Notes: generated from the sequence alone by a model not told the origin. Shown: positions 50,301 to 58,210, numbered from the stretch's first letter. The stretch: DNA of 64,000 bases from Affinibrenneria salicis (GCF_008710095.1 NZ_VYKJ01000013.1:140008-204007); one strand, 5' to 3'. A program made the numbers and translations.

Positions 50301-50901
50301 CTTTGCCGATCTGCACACCGATATCCGCGTGGTGGAAAACCGTCTGCCGATTCAATGGTGGGGGAATGTGCAGGGGCTGCGGCGTCAGGGTAAAAAGCCG
50401 CGCGTCGGTTGGGGCGGCGGCAGCAGTCATACCGGCGATTTGGAGCTGATTACCGATATCGTGCGCGATCTGGCAGACGAGGTTGAATGGGTGTTCTTCG
50501 GTATGTGTCCGGAAAAATTACGCCCCTATGTACATGAGTTTCACCGCGGCGTGGAAATCGACCTGTATCCGGCCAAACTGGCGTCGCTGAACCTCGATCT
50601 GGCGCTGGCGCCGTTGGAAGACAACCTGTTCAACCGCTGTAAAAGCAACCTGCGACTGCTGGAGTACGGCGCCTGCGGTTTCCCGGTTATCTGTACCGAT
50701 CTCGATCCTTATCAGGGTGATCTGCCGGTGACGCGGGTGCGCAATCGTTATAAAGACTGGATGGACGCGATTCGCATGCATTTGGCCGATCTGGATGCTA
50801 CCGCGCAAATGGGGGATGCGTTGCAGACTGCCGTGAAACGTGACTGGATGTTGACCGGGGATAATTTGGATCTGTGGCGAAAGGCGTGGCTGCCGGATTG
50901 A
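47353..50901 (+). CDS. Multidomain glycosyltransferase, probably for flagellin
   Basis: An 1182-residue cytoplasmic protein with several glycosyltransferase modules. A GT2-like module (about 5-240) carries a DCD motif in LLSDCDVLREDH. A second, degenerate module spans about 330-540. A canonical GT2 module (about 563-820) shows VSIIIPTKDQ, LLLLNNDTAI and the catalytic-region YNDVDLCLKVREAGY. The C-terminal GT-B/GT4-like module (about 880-1182) has NRCKSNLRLLEYGACGFPV. No signal peptide or membrane helix is seen. It directly follows fliC. Related large transferases beside fliC glycosylate flagellin in Pseudomonas and soft-rot bacteria, so the same role is inferred. AGAGGTTAACTC precedes the ATG. 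A 12-bp in-frame duplication gives LSWRPLSWRPLP near residue 852. Confidence 0.85.
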   Translation: MTASPLVSIIILAANARYLEQTLSSACQQDIDNLQIIVCDSTTDNLVENIVVRLNNTSRHDIHYQRNAGSADGADSLQQALQRAQGQYIKLLSDCDVLREDHTRRLVAAMQSAPDIVLASSRRRRIDGEGQVLKDIMATAWPFAGDQLIDGRSLNHFLARAVLNFVGELSCVLFRRADLLALAPAWFRIDGREIASIADLVLYSQLLRQGNLIMLADALTDKRTGDDQANTSFTAQAEEEYRLYQTQLRKWQDSDAQAVEDGHIQIADPAQPDVLTAFNLHQALLQSQERGKEIKSTAEWLAQRVPTASESRMITDYLAQHATGRELALVIIDNDGDEDKLLATLDSITAAQHPGVKLLRIILTSTDLAVDRYDCEDVRRRMQQPLAVAVNQIAGDYAFDWLMLVQAGETFTAGGLLMTSLGLVSAQECAAVYGDQLLRGADNQLGASCRPDFNLDYLLSLPAVMTRHWLFNRNVLQELGGFDAEFDDAPEFEFIVRLIEEKGIGAIGHLAEFLIITDSLSLRSTADEARVLARHLQRRGYAQGEVLSPLPGHYRLRYGHQQQPLVSIIIPTKDQLPVLIACVTSLLEKTRYRNYELLIVDNNSETPEAQAWLAGVAQVDPGRIRVLRYPHPFNYSSINNMAAGEARGDYLLLLNNDTAIIQEDWLDNLLNHAQRPEVGIVGAKLVYPDRRIQHGGVILGLRGPAEHPFNGDPMDASGYMQRLQVDQNYSVVTAACLLIRKSVYQQVGGLDEQAFKVSYNDVDLCLKVREAGYLTVWTPYAVVMHEGSVSQKKVDTAVAEAKRQRFIREQDAMYQKWLPVIARDPAYNANLSLCGRGFELEVDAELSWRPLSWRPLPVVMAHFADQAGCGHYRVMKPFNALKDAGLIDGKLSNVYLSLPVMTRYAPDVLILQRQISTYFHDWVERLGRFSQAFKVYELDDYLPNVPLKSVHRANVPKDVVRLMRKSLGFMDRFVVSTAPLAEAFADLHTDIRVVENRLPIQWWGNVQGLRRQGKKPRVGWGGGSSHTGDLELITDIVRDLADEVEWVFFGMCPEKLRPYVHEFHRGVEIDLYPAKLASLNLDLALAPLEDNLFNRCKSNLRLLEYGACGFPVICTDLDPYQGDLPVTRVRNRYKDWMDAIRMHLADLDATAQMGDALQTAVKRDWMLTGDNLDLWRKAWLPD

Positions 50902-50910
50902 TCTGCGGCA

Positions 50911-50946
50911 GATAACCCCGGCAGGGTATGTTGTGCCGGGGTTATC
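50911..50946 (+). terminator. Hairpin after the glycosyltransferase gene
   Basis: A perfect 13-bp stem GATAACCCCGGCA/TGCCGGGGTTATC with a ten-base loop starts 10 bp after the stop. No real T run follows, so it is a terminator-like or mRNA-protecting hairpin. Confidence 0.6.
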
Positions 50947-51054
50947 ATAGCTTGTTGCTTTAATATTAATTAGCGGGCAGTAACATTCCTGCGTGTTCAA
51001 ATATATAACCACGCTGATAAATTGGTGGGGGAAATTACTATGATTTTTTTGATA

Positions 51055-51765
51055 TCACATAATAATGTAAGAGAATGGCGTTCTTTTTATTGGTATTAAT
51101 TGAATGTATTTGTTAATATCTTTGGTCTTGTAAAATCTTCTTTCATCGAGATAACGGTCTATCAGGATATCAAGTTTTTCTTTCTCGATGGTGTAGGTAA
51201 TGCCGACCGCCCATACGCTGCGTAAAATTATTTGGTTAGATTTCATTTTTGCCACTTTTTCCAAATCATGGATCATGTTTTTTACGCACATGGTGGGGTT
51301 GCTGTTCTGTTTAAACTCTAAATAGCTTCGCGCATTGATGTTTCACTGTTGACCATGCCACAGCGCGTAACTGATAATAAGTGTATTAAAATAACCATTA
51401 AAAACAGTCCATTATGATTTTATCATAATGTCATTGCCACTTAACCTTGCAGGGCAAGTGTAGCGCTATTATGCGAAGCTATTTAGCGCGCTATAGGTTT
51501 CCAAAATCCACCCTTTTTTACGCAACAGAAAATCTGGTCTGAAAAAATATTTTTCCGGTCGTTTGCGAAAATCAAACTCTAATATTTCTTCTCTGCTCCA
51601 TATATTGTTTTGTTGCGCTATAAAACTGGCGAATTCAATCTGTAACCAGACTTCCCAACCGGTAATCCCCGCCTCATCAATAATGGAAAGCCTTTTTCTG
51701 ATTTCTTTTTGAGAGAAAAAATCGGATAGCAGTGTTGTTAAATAATCAAAATCACGGTTAATCAA
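51055..51765 (-). pseudogene. PD-(D/E)XK nuclease-like gene interrupted by a MITE-like insertion
   Basis: Two minus-strand open frames (stops at 51469 and 51055) are halves of one gene. Removing the 163-bp element at 51321-51483 plus one TA copy joins them in frame (…GWILETYSAL-EFKQNSNPT…) into a 181-residue protein. The join recreates a PD-(D/E)XK nuclease core: Glu44, Asp78 in FFRPDFLL, and Glu95-Phe-Lys97. As it stands, translation stops just after the junction, before the ExK motif. I take a TTG start at 51765 because AGGAGG lies seven bases upstream of it. An in-frame ATG at 51837 has no ribosome site. The gene is AT-rich compared with the flagellar genes, suggesting transfer. I do not recognise the family by name. 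Confidence 0.8.
51321..51483. mobile_element. 163-bp MITE-like element with TA target duplication
   Basis: The ends are exact 11-bp inverted repeats (AATAGCTTCGC at 51321-51331 and GCGAAGCTATT at 51473-51483), flanked by TA on both sides (51319-51320 and 51484-51485). It has no coding capacity. Inside is a palindrome CATTATGATTTTATCATAATG. TA duplication, short terminal repeats and small size fit a non-autonomous mariner/IS630-type miniature element. Excision with one TA restores the host reading frame exactly. Confidence 0.85.
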
Positions 51766-51947
51766 GACAGTCCTCCTGACATTGTCAAAACGCTTTTTGC
51801 AAAAGTAATCTGGCTGGATATCGGCAATGAAAGTCATATCATTAATAATATTTGCGCAGCGCCTCGATACTTTTTACCGCCTCGCTTGCCTGATATCACC
51901 AATCCGCTAAGGTAGTCGGCCTCCCCTACACACAGGGACGCGGCGCT

Positions 51948-52852
51948 ATGTCATCGCACGATGCGATCTTTAAGCAGTTTCTCAGCGATATCGAAATCGC
52001 GCGTGATTTCCTTGCCGTTCATCTGCCGCCGGAAATCCGGCAACGCTGCGATTTCGCCACTCTACAACGGGAGTCCGCCTCATTTGTGGGCGAGGAACTG
52101 CGTTCGCGGGTATCGGATATGCTCTATTCCTGCCGTATCACGCAGATATCTATTGCGTGATCGAACATCAGAGCACGCCGGATCGGCTGATGGCGTTCAG
52201 GCTGTTGCGCTACTGCCTTGCGGCGATGCAGCAGCATCTTTCCCAGGGGTATAAAACCCCACCGCTGGTGGTGCCGCTGCTGTTTTATCACGGCGAGCGC
52301 AGCCCGTATCCGTATAGTCTGAACTGGCTGGATAGCTTTGCCGAACCCCCGCTGGCGCGGCAGATTTACACCACGAAGTTTCCAGTGCTGGACCTGACGG
52401 TGACGCCGAATAAAGAGAGCAAAACCCACGGCAAAGTCGCCTTGCTGGAACTGGTGCTGAAACATATTCGCACGCGGGATATGCTGGAGCTGGCGCGGGA
52501 TATCGGCATGCTGATGGAATTGTGGACTCCGCCCTTGACGCAGCAACGGGCGTTGATGTTCTATCTTCTGAAGACAGGACGGACATCCGATGATCGTGCT
52601 TTTATTGAAACGCTGGAAACGTATCCGGGAGGGGAACAGATGGCAACCATTGCGCAGGAACTGATGCAGCAGGGAAAAGAAAAGGGGCTGGCCGAAGGTC
52701 TGCAGCAAGGCTTAGAGCAGGGCATGAAAGCCAGTGCGTTGCGTATCGCTCGCCGGATGCTGAAAAACGGCATACCGGCGCGGCAGGTACAACAGATGAC
52801 CGTACTGTCCGATGACGATATGCAGACGGTGATGTCAGACGCCGCCGAATAA
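51948..52852 (+). pseudogene. Rpn-family nuclease/transposase-like gene with a frameshift
   Basis: Rpn proteins (PF04754) are PD-(D/E)XK nucleases linked to RecA-independent recombination and phage defence. The first frame (51948-52160) reads MSSHDAIFKQFLSDIEIARD… to SDMLYSC, then stops. The homologous sequence continues in another frame as ADIYCVIEHQSTPDRLMAF and runs to 52852. The family motif Asp (SDMLYS) to Glu-x-Gln (IEHQS) is therefore split by a single-base shift near 52120-52145. The rest is full length, ending with a helical DUF-type tail. The shift may be a real mutation, a sequencing error or recoding. The family is recognised from memory of E. coli RpnA. Confidence 0.85.
52640..52852 (+). 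CDS. Possible internal short product of the rpn gene (C-terminal domain)
   Basis: Inside the rpn-like gene an ATG at 52640 is preceded by a strong ribosome site (GGGAGGGG, five bases before it). It would give a 70-residue protein starting MATIAQELMQQGKEKGLAEG, which is the C-terminal helical region with Gly/Gln-spaced repeats (GLAEGLQQGLEQGMKA). I recall reports that Rpn genes can produce a separate short C-terminal protein from an internal start that modulates the full-length nuclease. Since the frameshift lies upstream, this short product would remain intact. Confidence 0.45.
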   Translation: MATIAQELMQQGKEKGLAEGLQQGLEQGMKASALRIARRMLKNGIPARQVQQMTVLSDDDMQTVMSDAAE

Positions 52853-53125
52853 TTTTCTGTGCAGTTCCCCACACTTTTTAAGGTATTGCCCCCCTGGATG
52901 GCCAATACGCCAGGGGCGTCGGCCATCCTCGCGACAGGGACACGGAGCCGGACAATGGCAGGATGACATCTTTACATTACCCGGCAGATTTCCCCTCAGA
53001 CTAACATTCTCAACAATTCGAAATAAGCGAGTGAACTCTGTTCGCCTGCGGCGTTATCATGTCATCACTAATCCGTAGCTTTTTGATTTCTTAATTAATA
53101 ATCACTTAACGGAATGAGGTGTGCC

Positions 53126-54817
53126 ATGACCGATAGTGCTTTCACATCCATAGATAAAGTGCCGGCGCGCAAAGGGGCGGACATTCTGCTCGAGATACTG
53201 GCCAGCGAAGGCGTTGAATATATTTTTGGTAACCCGGGTACCACCGAATTGCCGTTGATGGATGCGCTGGTGGGCAAACCCGATATCAGCTATATCCTGG
53301 CGTTGCAGGAAGCGAGCGCGGTGGCGATGGCGGACGGTTATGCGCAGGCCGCCCGTAAGCCAGGCTTCCTCAATTTGCATACCGCCGGCGGGTTGGGCCA
53401 CGGGATGGGCAATTTGCTTAACGCAAAAATCTCCCATACCCCGCTGGTTGTGACGGCCGGCCAACAGGATCTGCGCCATGCCATTTCCGATCCGCTGTTA
53501 TTCGGCGATCTGGTGCAGTTGGCGCAGCCGGCGGTAAAATGGGCGCAGGAAGTGTCGCATCCAGCGCAATTGCCGGTATTGTTGCGGCGCGCGTTTCATG
53601 ATGTGGTGGCGCCTCCGCCTGGTCCGGTGATGCTGTCGCTGCCCATGAACGTGATGGAGGAGATGAGCGATACGCCGTTGCTGTCGCGCTCGACCATCGA
53701 TATGGAAAATGTGGCGTCATCGCTGGCGCGTCTGGCTAAAGAGTTAACGTCTATTCAGCCCGGGCGTCTGGCGATTATTGCCGGTGATGAGCTGTATAGT
53801 AGCCAGGCGGCGCCGCAGGCCGTCGCGCTGGCCGAAATGTTAGGCGCGCCGGTGTATGGTTCCTCCTGGCCGTCGCGGGTTCCGTTCCCGACGTCTCATC
53901 CGCTATGGGCGGGGAATCTACCCACTCAGGCTAAGGCTATTGCGGACGTACTCAGTAACTATGACGCTATTTTCGCGCTGGGCGGCAAGTCGCTGATTTC
54001 TATTCTCTATACCTCGTCATCCGCCGTGCCGGACAGTTGCGCGGTCTACCAGCTGTCGTCCGATGTGGGCGATCTCGGCAGAACCTATCCAACCCGTCTG
54101 TCGCTGGTCGGTCATTTGCGCGCGTCTCTCGATGCCTTGCTGCCGGTACTTGCCGAATTCACGCAGCCGACCCGGGCAGACAGAAATGCCAACAGCGAGG
54201 CGTTGCGGGTACAGCGCGACGCCGCAAGGAAAACGCTGTATGCGCAGGCCGGGAATGACTTTACGTCGGGGGTGATTTCTCCGCTGGTGGCGGCTCGCGA
54301 GGTGATGAGGGTGATCGGTCACGATGTCGCCATCGTCGATGAGGCGATCGTCACGTCTTCCGCGGTGCGCCAGTTTCTGGATAGTCCGTCATATGAGCAA
54401 TACTCTTTTTTAAGAGGCGGCGCGCTGGGCTGGGGCATGCCGGCGGCGGTCGGTTGTTCTCTGGGGCTGGGACGGGCGCCTGTCGTGTCGCTGGTGGGCG
54501 ACGGCGCGGCGTTATATTCGCCGCAGTCGCTGTGGACGGCGGCGCATGAGAACTTACCCGTGACCTTTATCGTAATGAATAACCGGCAATACAATGTATT
54601 GAAAAACTTCATGCGTAGTCAGCAACATTATCTGGCGGCCCAGACCGAGAAGTTTATCGCTATGGATTTAGTCAATCCCGAGATTGATTATCAGGCGCTG
54701 GCGCGATCAATGGGCGTAAGCGCCAGAAAAATCACTCGCGCCAGCGATATCGCGCCGGCGGTGGAGGCGGGCATTCATTCCGGCAAGGCGAACCTGATAG
54801 AGATCGTGCTGGTATAA
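53126..54817 (+). CDS. Thiamine-diphosphate enzyme, benzoylformate decarboxylase / acetolactate synthase type
   Basis: A 563-residue soluble enzyme with the three-domain ThDP layout. The N-terminal pyrimidine-binding domain has the catalytic Glu62 in LQEASAVAMADGYA. A central domain follows, and the PP-binding domain has GDGAALYSPQSLW … NNRQYN (about 458-490). LHTAGGLGHGMGNL and the following VTAGQQ resemble benzoylformate decarboxylase and retain its first active-site His. The position of its second His (FRYHQY motif) appears to be non-His (SILYTS), and the Ser of NPGS is Thr. The substrate is therefore uncertain; 2-keto acid decarboxylation or ligation is likely. The ATG at 53126 is preferred (GAGGTG upstream); 53114 is alternative. 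Confidence 0.8.
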   Translation: MTDSAFTSIDKVPARKGADILLEILASEGVEYIFGNPGTTELPLMDALVGKPDISYILALQEASAVAMADGYAQAARKPGFLNLHTAGGLGHGMGNLLNAKISHTPLVVTAGQQDLRHAISDPLLFGDLVQLAQPAVKWAQEVSHPAQLPVLLRRAFHDVVAPPPGPVMLSLPMNVMEEMSDTPLLSRSTIDMENVASSLARLAKELTSIQPGRLAIIAGDELYSSQAAPQAVALAEMLGAPVYGSSWPSRVPFPTSHPLWAGNLPTQAKAIADVLSNYDAIFALGGKSLISILYTSSSAVPDSCAVYQLSSDVGDLGRTYPTRLSLVGHLRASLDALLPVLAEFTQPTRADRNANSEALRVQRDAARKTLYAQAGNDFTSGVISPLVAAREVMRVIGHDVAIVDEAIVTSSAVRQFLDSPSYEQYSFLRGGALGWGMPAAVGCSLGLGRAPVVSLVGDGAALYSPQSLWTAAHENLPVTFIVMNNRQYNVLKNFMRSQQHYLAAQTEKFIAMDLVNPEIDYQALARSMGVSARKITRASDIAPAVEAGIHSGKANLIEIVLV

Positions 54818-55292
54818 TTTCGTCCCCCCTACGCGAGAGGTATGGGGGGCGCATAAATTTCCCTGCGGTAAACATGTATTGACCCACCGACGGCGTTATC
54901 CGCTTTTTGCGCGCGTTATCCTGGGTTGTCGTTTCGGATATCCGTGCCTGCCCCGGCTGTTTTCGTGGAGAATTCCTTTTTCCTGTTGCGATTCGTTTTT
55001 AGCTCAGTTGGCTGACTGCGCCAGGCCCGCTTTCATTCCCGCCAATCTTCAAACAATCGTTGTCCGCTATCCCGCTCTGCGCTTATTATCAGCCACCGGT
55101 TGCCGCGAGTGAACACCGGGGTTGGTTCCCGCCGTTTTCAGGCGCGGTCGCGAGGGTTCCTCTTTGATGCCTGCGGTTTTGCGGGCTAAGCGACAGCGTT
55201 TGCCGTGGGACCGGCCGATCGCATTCTGAATATGATTTTCGGGTAGCAATGCGTGCCGCCAGGAGGCGCGATAAAGAGGTCGTTGCAGAAAA
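54818..55292. other. 475-bp gap without a supportable gene
   Basis: Just after the ThDP enzyme gene is an imperfect hairpin (CCCCCCTA…TATGGGGGG, about 54824-54850) without a T run. The remaining sequence contains short frames without ribosome sites or recognisable products. Confidence 0.6.
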
Positions 55293-55952
55293 ATGAAGAA
55301 GATAAAGGCGAGGGAGTGGCTCTCCGCTGCTGATTTAAAGTCCAGCGTAATGGCGGTCGTGATGCTGATTCTGGTTGTCGCGGTGCTACAGCATAAGTTT
55401 ACCGAGCTAAAGCTGGAGCAAACCCGCAGTCAGGAGCAGCATGAGCAAAAAATAAGGCTGACAAACATATTACAAAAGATGCAGGCGACGCTGCGCGATC
55501 AGCGCGCGGGAGCGGCATTGATTACGGTCGACGTGACCGGTTCGCGAGTGATGCTGCGCGATAATATTTTTGCTAAAGGCAGCGCCTGCATTACCGATGA
55601 TGCGCGGACCGCGCTTTCCGCTCTGGCGCCGAAAATCGCCGAGTTTATCCAGGGGGCCGCGCTGGCGAGAATTATGGTCGAAGGCCATACTGATAGTCTT
55701 CAGGTCGCCAATCCGGTAACCGATTATGCCCGCTACTGCACGGTTTACGACGATAACTTTACGTTGTCCGCCGCCCGCGCCAGAGAAGCCAGAAAGTTGC
55801 TGATCGCCGGCCTGACCGAAGAGCAGGCCCGACGGGTTATCGTGGCGGGTTTTGGCGATTCGGAACCGTTGCCTGGCACCTCGCCTGACGATCCTTTCAA
55901 TCGTCGTATTGAGGTGCAATTTTTCAGTCAATCAGTGTCAGATAGCCGGTAG
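55293..55952 (+). CDS. OmpA/MotB-like membrane-anchored protein
   Basis: A 219-residue protein with one N-terminal membrane helix (about 17-33, SSVMAVVMLILVVAVL), a helical linker (about 35-68) and a C-terminal OmpA-like peptidoglycan-binding domain (VEGHTDSLQV … GFGDSEPLPG … NRRIEVQFF). The sequence WLSAADLKSSVMAVVM just before and into the helix resembles the W-x(4-5)-D pattern of MotB-like stator subunits, with Asp14 in the position of a proton-carrying residue. No MotA-like partner is adjacent. It precedes the cyclic-di-GMP gene by 80 bp. It could be a wall-anchored envelope protein or a stator-like protein using another partner. Confidence 0.75.
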   Translation: MKKIKAREWLSAADLKSSVMAVVMLILVVAVLQHKFTELKLEQTRSQEQHEQKIRLTNILQKMQATLRDQRAGAALITVDVTGSRVMLRDNIFAKGSACITDDARTALSALAPKIAEFIQGAALARIMVEGHTDSLQVANPVTDYARYCTVYDDNFTLSAARAREARKLLIAGLTEEQARRVIVAGFGDSEPLPGTSPDDPFNRRIEVQFFSQSVSDSR

Positions 55953-56032
55953 TCCTCATTCTCTCCGCGATAATGCTCAAGATAGCCGCGCTAATGCCGA
56001 TATCTGAGTACGACTCTTGCAGGGGGATAAAG

Positions 56033-58210
56033 ATGGATAGCGCCCATGGCAGATTGCTGTCTCAGGCGATCGACGCGAGCGATTCGCCGACGTATATCAC
56101 GAATCGTGACTGGAGAATTATTTATATAAATGACGGATTCATCCGGGCATTCGGCTACCGCATGGAAGATGCCGTGGGGAAAATGCCGTCCGAACTGCTG
56201 GCGCCGGATACTCAAATGGAGGAGATCGCCCGCTATCAGGCGCAGTTTAAGCGCGGCGAATCGTTCAAAGGCGACAGGCTGTTGAGTCTGGCCAACGGCG
56301 GTCGCCTGTGGGCGACGGTATCGGACACGCCAGTGCTGGATGAAAAAGGCCGTATGGTCAACGTTATCGGCGTATTGACCGATATTACCCGCGCTAAACT
56401 GCACGAGACGCTGCAGCAAAAAATTCTGGAAGCGATGATCGGCGATATCACGCTTGATGCGGTTATGACGATGCTGTGCCGGGAGGTGGATCGCATTAAT
56501 CCCGGCACGCTTTCTTCCGTCATGCGTATTGACGATCTGGGCATCATGCATCCGCTGGCCGGGCCGGGCTTTCCGCCGGAATATTTGCACGCGATGGAGG
56601 GCGTTTCGATCGGGCCGCAGAGCGGATCCTGCGGTACGGCGGCGTTTCGCGGCGTGCCGGTTATCGTAACGGATATTGCCAGCGACCCGCTCTGGGCGAC
56701 CTGTCGGGAGCATGCGCTGGTTCTCGGCCTGCGCGCTTGCTGGTCGGTGCCGATTAAAAATGGCGCCGGCAAGGTGATTGCGACCTTTGCTTTTTACTAT
56801 CACGAATGTCGCGGGCCGAGCGCTCTGGATGAACGGCTGGTCGAGGTGTGTACGCATCTTTGTACGCTGGCGATTGAACGCGATGCCTCTTTCCGCCGCA
56901 TTCAGCAACTGGCGTATTATGACGGTCTGACCGGTTTGCCAAACCGGGCGCTGCTGACCATCCAGGCGCAGCAGGCGATTGAGCGAGTAGCGCAAACCGG
57001 CGATCTGCTGGCGGTGCTGCACATCGATCTGGATCGCTTTAAACGTGTTAACGATACCTTCGGCCATGCGCAGGGCGACAACGTGCTGTGCATGACGGCG
57101 CAGCGTTTGTGCAGTCATTTACTGGCGGGCGATATCGCCAGCCGGGTGGCCGGCGACGAATTTGTGCTGGTGCTGATCCGTCAGAATCAGCGTCAGCTAG
57201 ATGATTTTCTCAGCCAAATCGACCTACAGCTGCACCAGACTTACAGCGTGGGCGGGGTCTTGATGAACTCGCCGGCCAGTATCGGCATCAGTCTTTATCC
57301 GGCGGACGGCGCGGATATCGAAACCCTGCTGCAATATGCCGATATGGCCATGTATCAGGCAAAAAAGCAGAAAACCGGCGGCAGGATCTGTTTCTACAGC
57401 GAAAAAATCAATCTTCGGCTGCGTGAACGCGTTGAGCTGGAAGAGGCGCTGAGGCGCGCGCTGCTCGGCAATCAGCTACAGCTGGCCTTTCAGCCGCAGA
57501 TCCGGCTGGACGACGGCTCGCTGTTCGGCGTAGAGGCGCTGGCGCGCTGGCAGCATCCGGTCTGGGGGGCGGTGCCGCCCGTGCGTTTTATCGCTCTGGC
57601 GGAAGAGTGCGGACTTATTCACAAGATTAGCCGCTGGGTGTTGCAAGAAGCCTGCCGCCAACTGAAGCGCTGGCGCCAGCAGGGATTCTCCGTTCCCTCT
57701 ATTTCGATCAATCTCTCGCCGATGGATTTTCATATCCAGGCGCTGCCCTCGATCATTGATGATGAGCTGCGTCTTCATCAATTGAGCTCGCAGGATCTGA
57801 TTATTGAAATCACCGAAAGTATTCTGATCGACGCCGATCCTATCTCCCTGAACAATTTACTCAGCGTGCATAAGCGCGGCATTCGCCTGGCGATGGATGA
57901 CTTCGGCACCGGTTATTCCAGTCTGAGCTATCTGCGCCATCTGCCTTTCTGGGAACTGAAGCTCGATAAAAGTTTTGTGGATGAGCTGGAAACCAATGAA
58001 TCGAGCCGGGCGTTAAGCAAGGCGGTGGTCAGCATCGGCTCCAACCTCAATCTGACGCTGGTGGCGGAGGGGGTGGAGAATAAGGCCCAGTACCAGATTC
58101 TGCGCGAACAGGGATATCACGCCATTCAGGGATACCTGTTTTCCCGGCCGATGTCCGCGTCGGCGTTTACTGAGTGGTTGCGTCACCGCATTCACGTTGC
58201 GCTTGAATGA
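56033..58210 (+). CDS. Cyclic-di-GMP enzyme with PAS, GAF, GGDEF and EAL domains
   Basis: A 725-residue cytoplasmic protein with no membrane segment. Domains in order: PAS (about 12-125, ITNRDWRIIYINDGFIRAFGY), GAF (about 137-285), GGDEF (about 295-455) and EAL (about 470-715). The GGDEF signature is AGDEF (about 373), a variant found in some active cyclases. The EAL side is complete (GVEALARWQHP, ITESILIDADP, DDFGTGYSSLSYLR, KLDKSFV), so phosphodiesterase activity is likely, as in DosP-like proteins. I chose the ATG at 56033 because AGGGGGATAAAG precedes it; upstream ATGs lack such a site. Between fliC and fliA it is well placed to affect motility through cyclic-di-GMP. Confidence 0.88.
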   Translation: MDSAHGRLLSQAIDASDSPTYITNRDWRIIYINDGFIRAFGYRMEDAVGKMPSELLAPDTQMEEIARYQAQFKRGESFKGDRLLSLANGGRLWATVSDTPVLDEKGRMVNVIGVLTDITRAKLHETLQQKILEAMIGDITLDAVMTMLCREVDRINPGTLSSVMRIDDLGIMHPLAGPGFPPEYLHAMEGVSIGPQSGSCGTAAFRGVPVIVTDIASDPLWATCREHALVLGLRACWSVPIKNGAGKVIATFAFYYHECRGPSALDERLVEVCTHLCTLAIERDASFRRIQQLAYYDGLTGLPNRALLTIQAQQAIERVAQTGDLLAVLHIDLDRFKRVNDTFGHAQGDNVLCMTAQRLCSHLLAGDIASRVAGDEFVLVLIRQNQRQLDDFLSQIDLQLHQTYSVGGVLMNSPASIGISLYPADGADIETLLQYADMAMYQAKKQKTGGRICFYSEKINLRLRERVELEEALRRALLGNQLQLAFQPQIRLDDGSLFGVEALARWQHPVWGAVPPVRFIALAEECGLIHKISRWVLQEACRQLKRWRQQGFSVPSISINLSPMDFHIQALPSIIDDELRLHQLSSQDLIIEITESILIDADPISLNNLLSVHKRGIRLAMDDFGTGYSSLSYLRHLPFWELKLDKSFVDELETNESSRALSKAVVSIGSNLNLTLVAEGVENKAQYQILREQGYHAIQGYLFSRPMSASAFTEWLRHRIHVALE

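Noticed and set aside
54879..55112. 77-codon plus-strand frame between the ThDP enzyme and the OmpA-like gene
   Set aside because: It has no ribosome site, an atypical composition rich in Arg, Cys and Pro, and no neighbour relationship.
55293..58210. Zorya-type defence system built on the MotB-like protein
   Set aside because: No MotA-like ZorA and no helicase or nuclease genes are adjacent; the neighbour is a cyclic-di-GMP protein.
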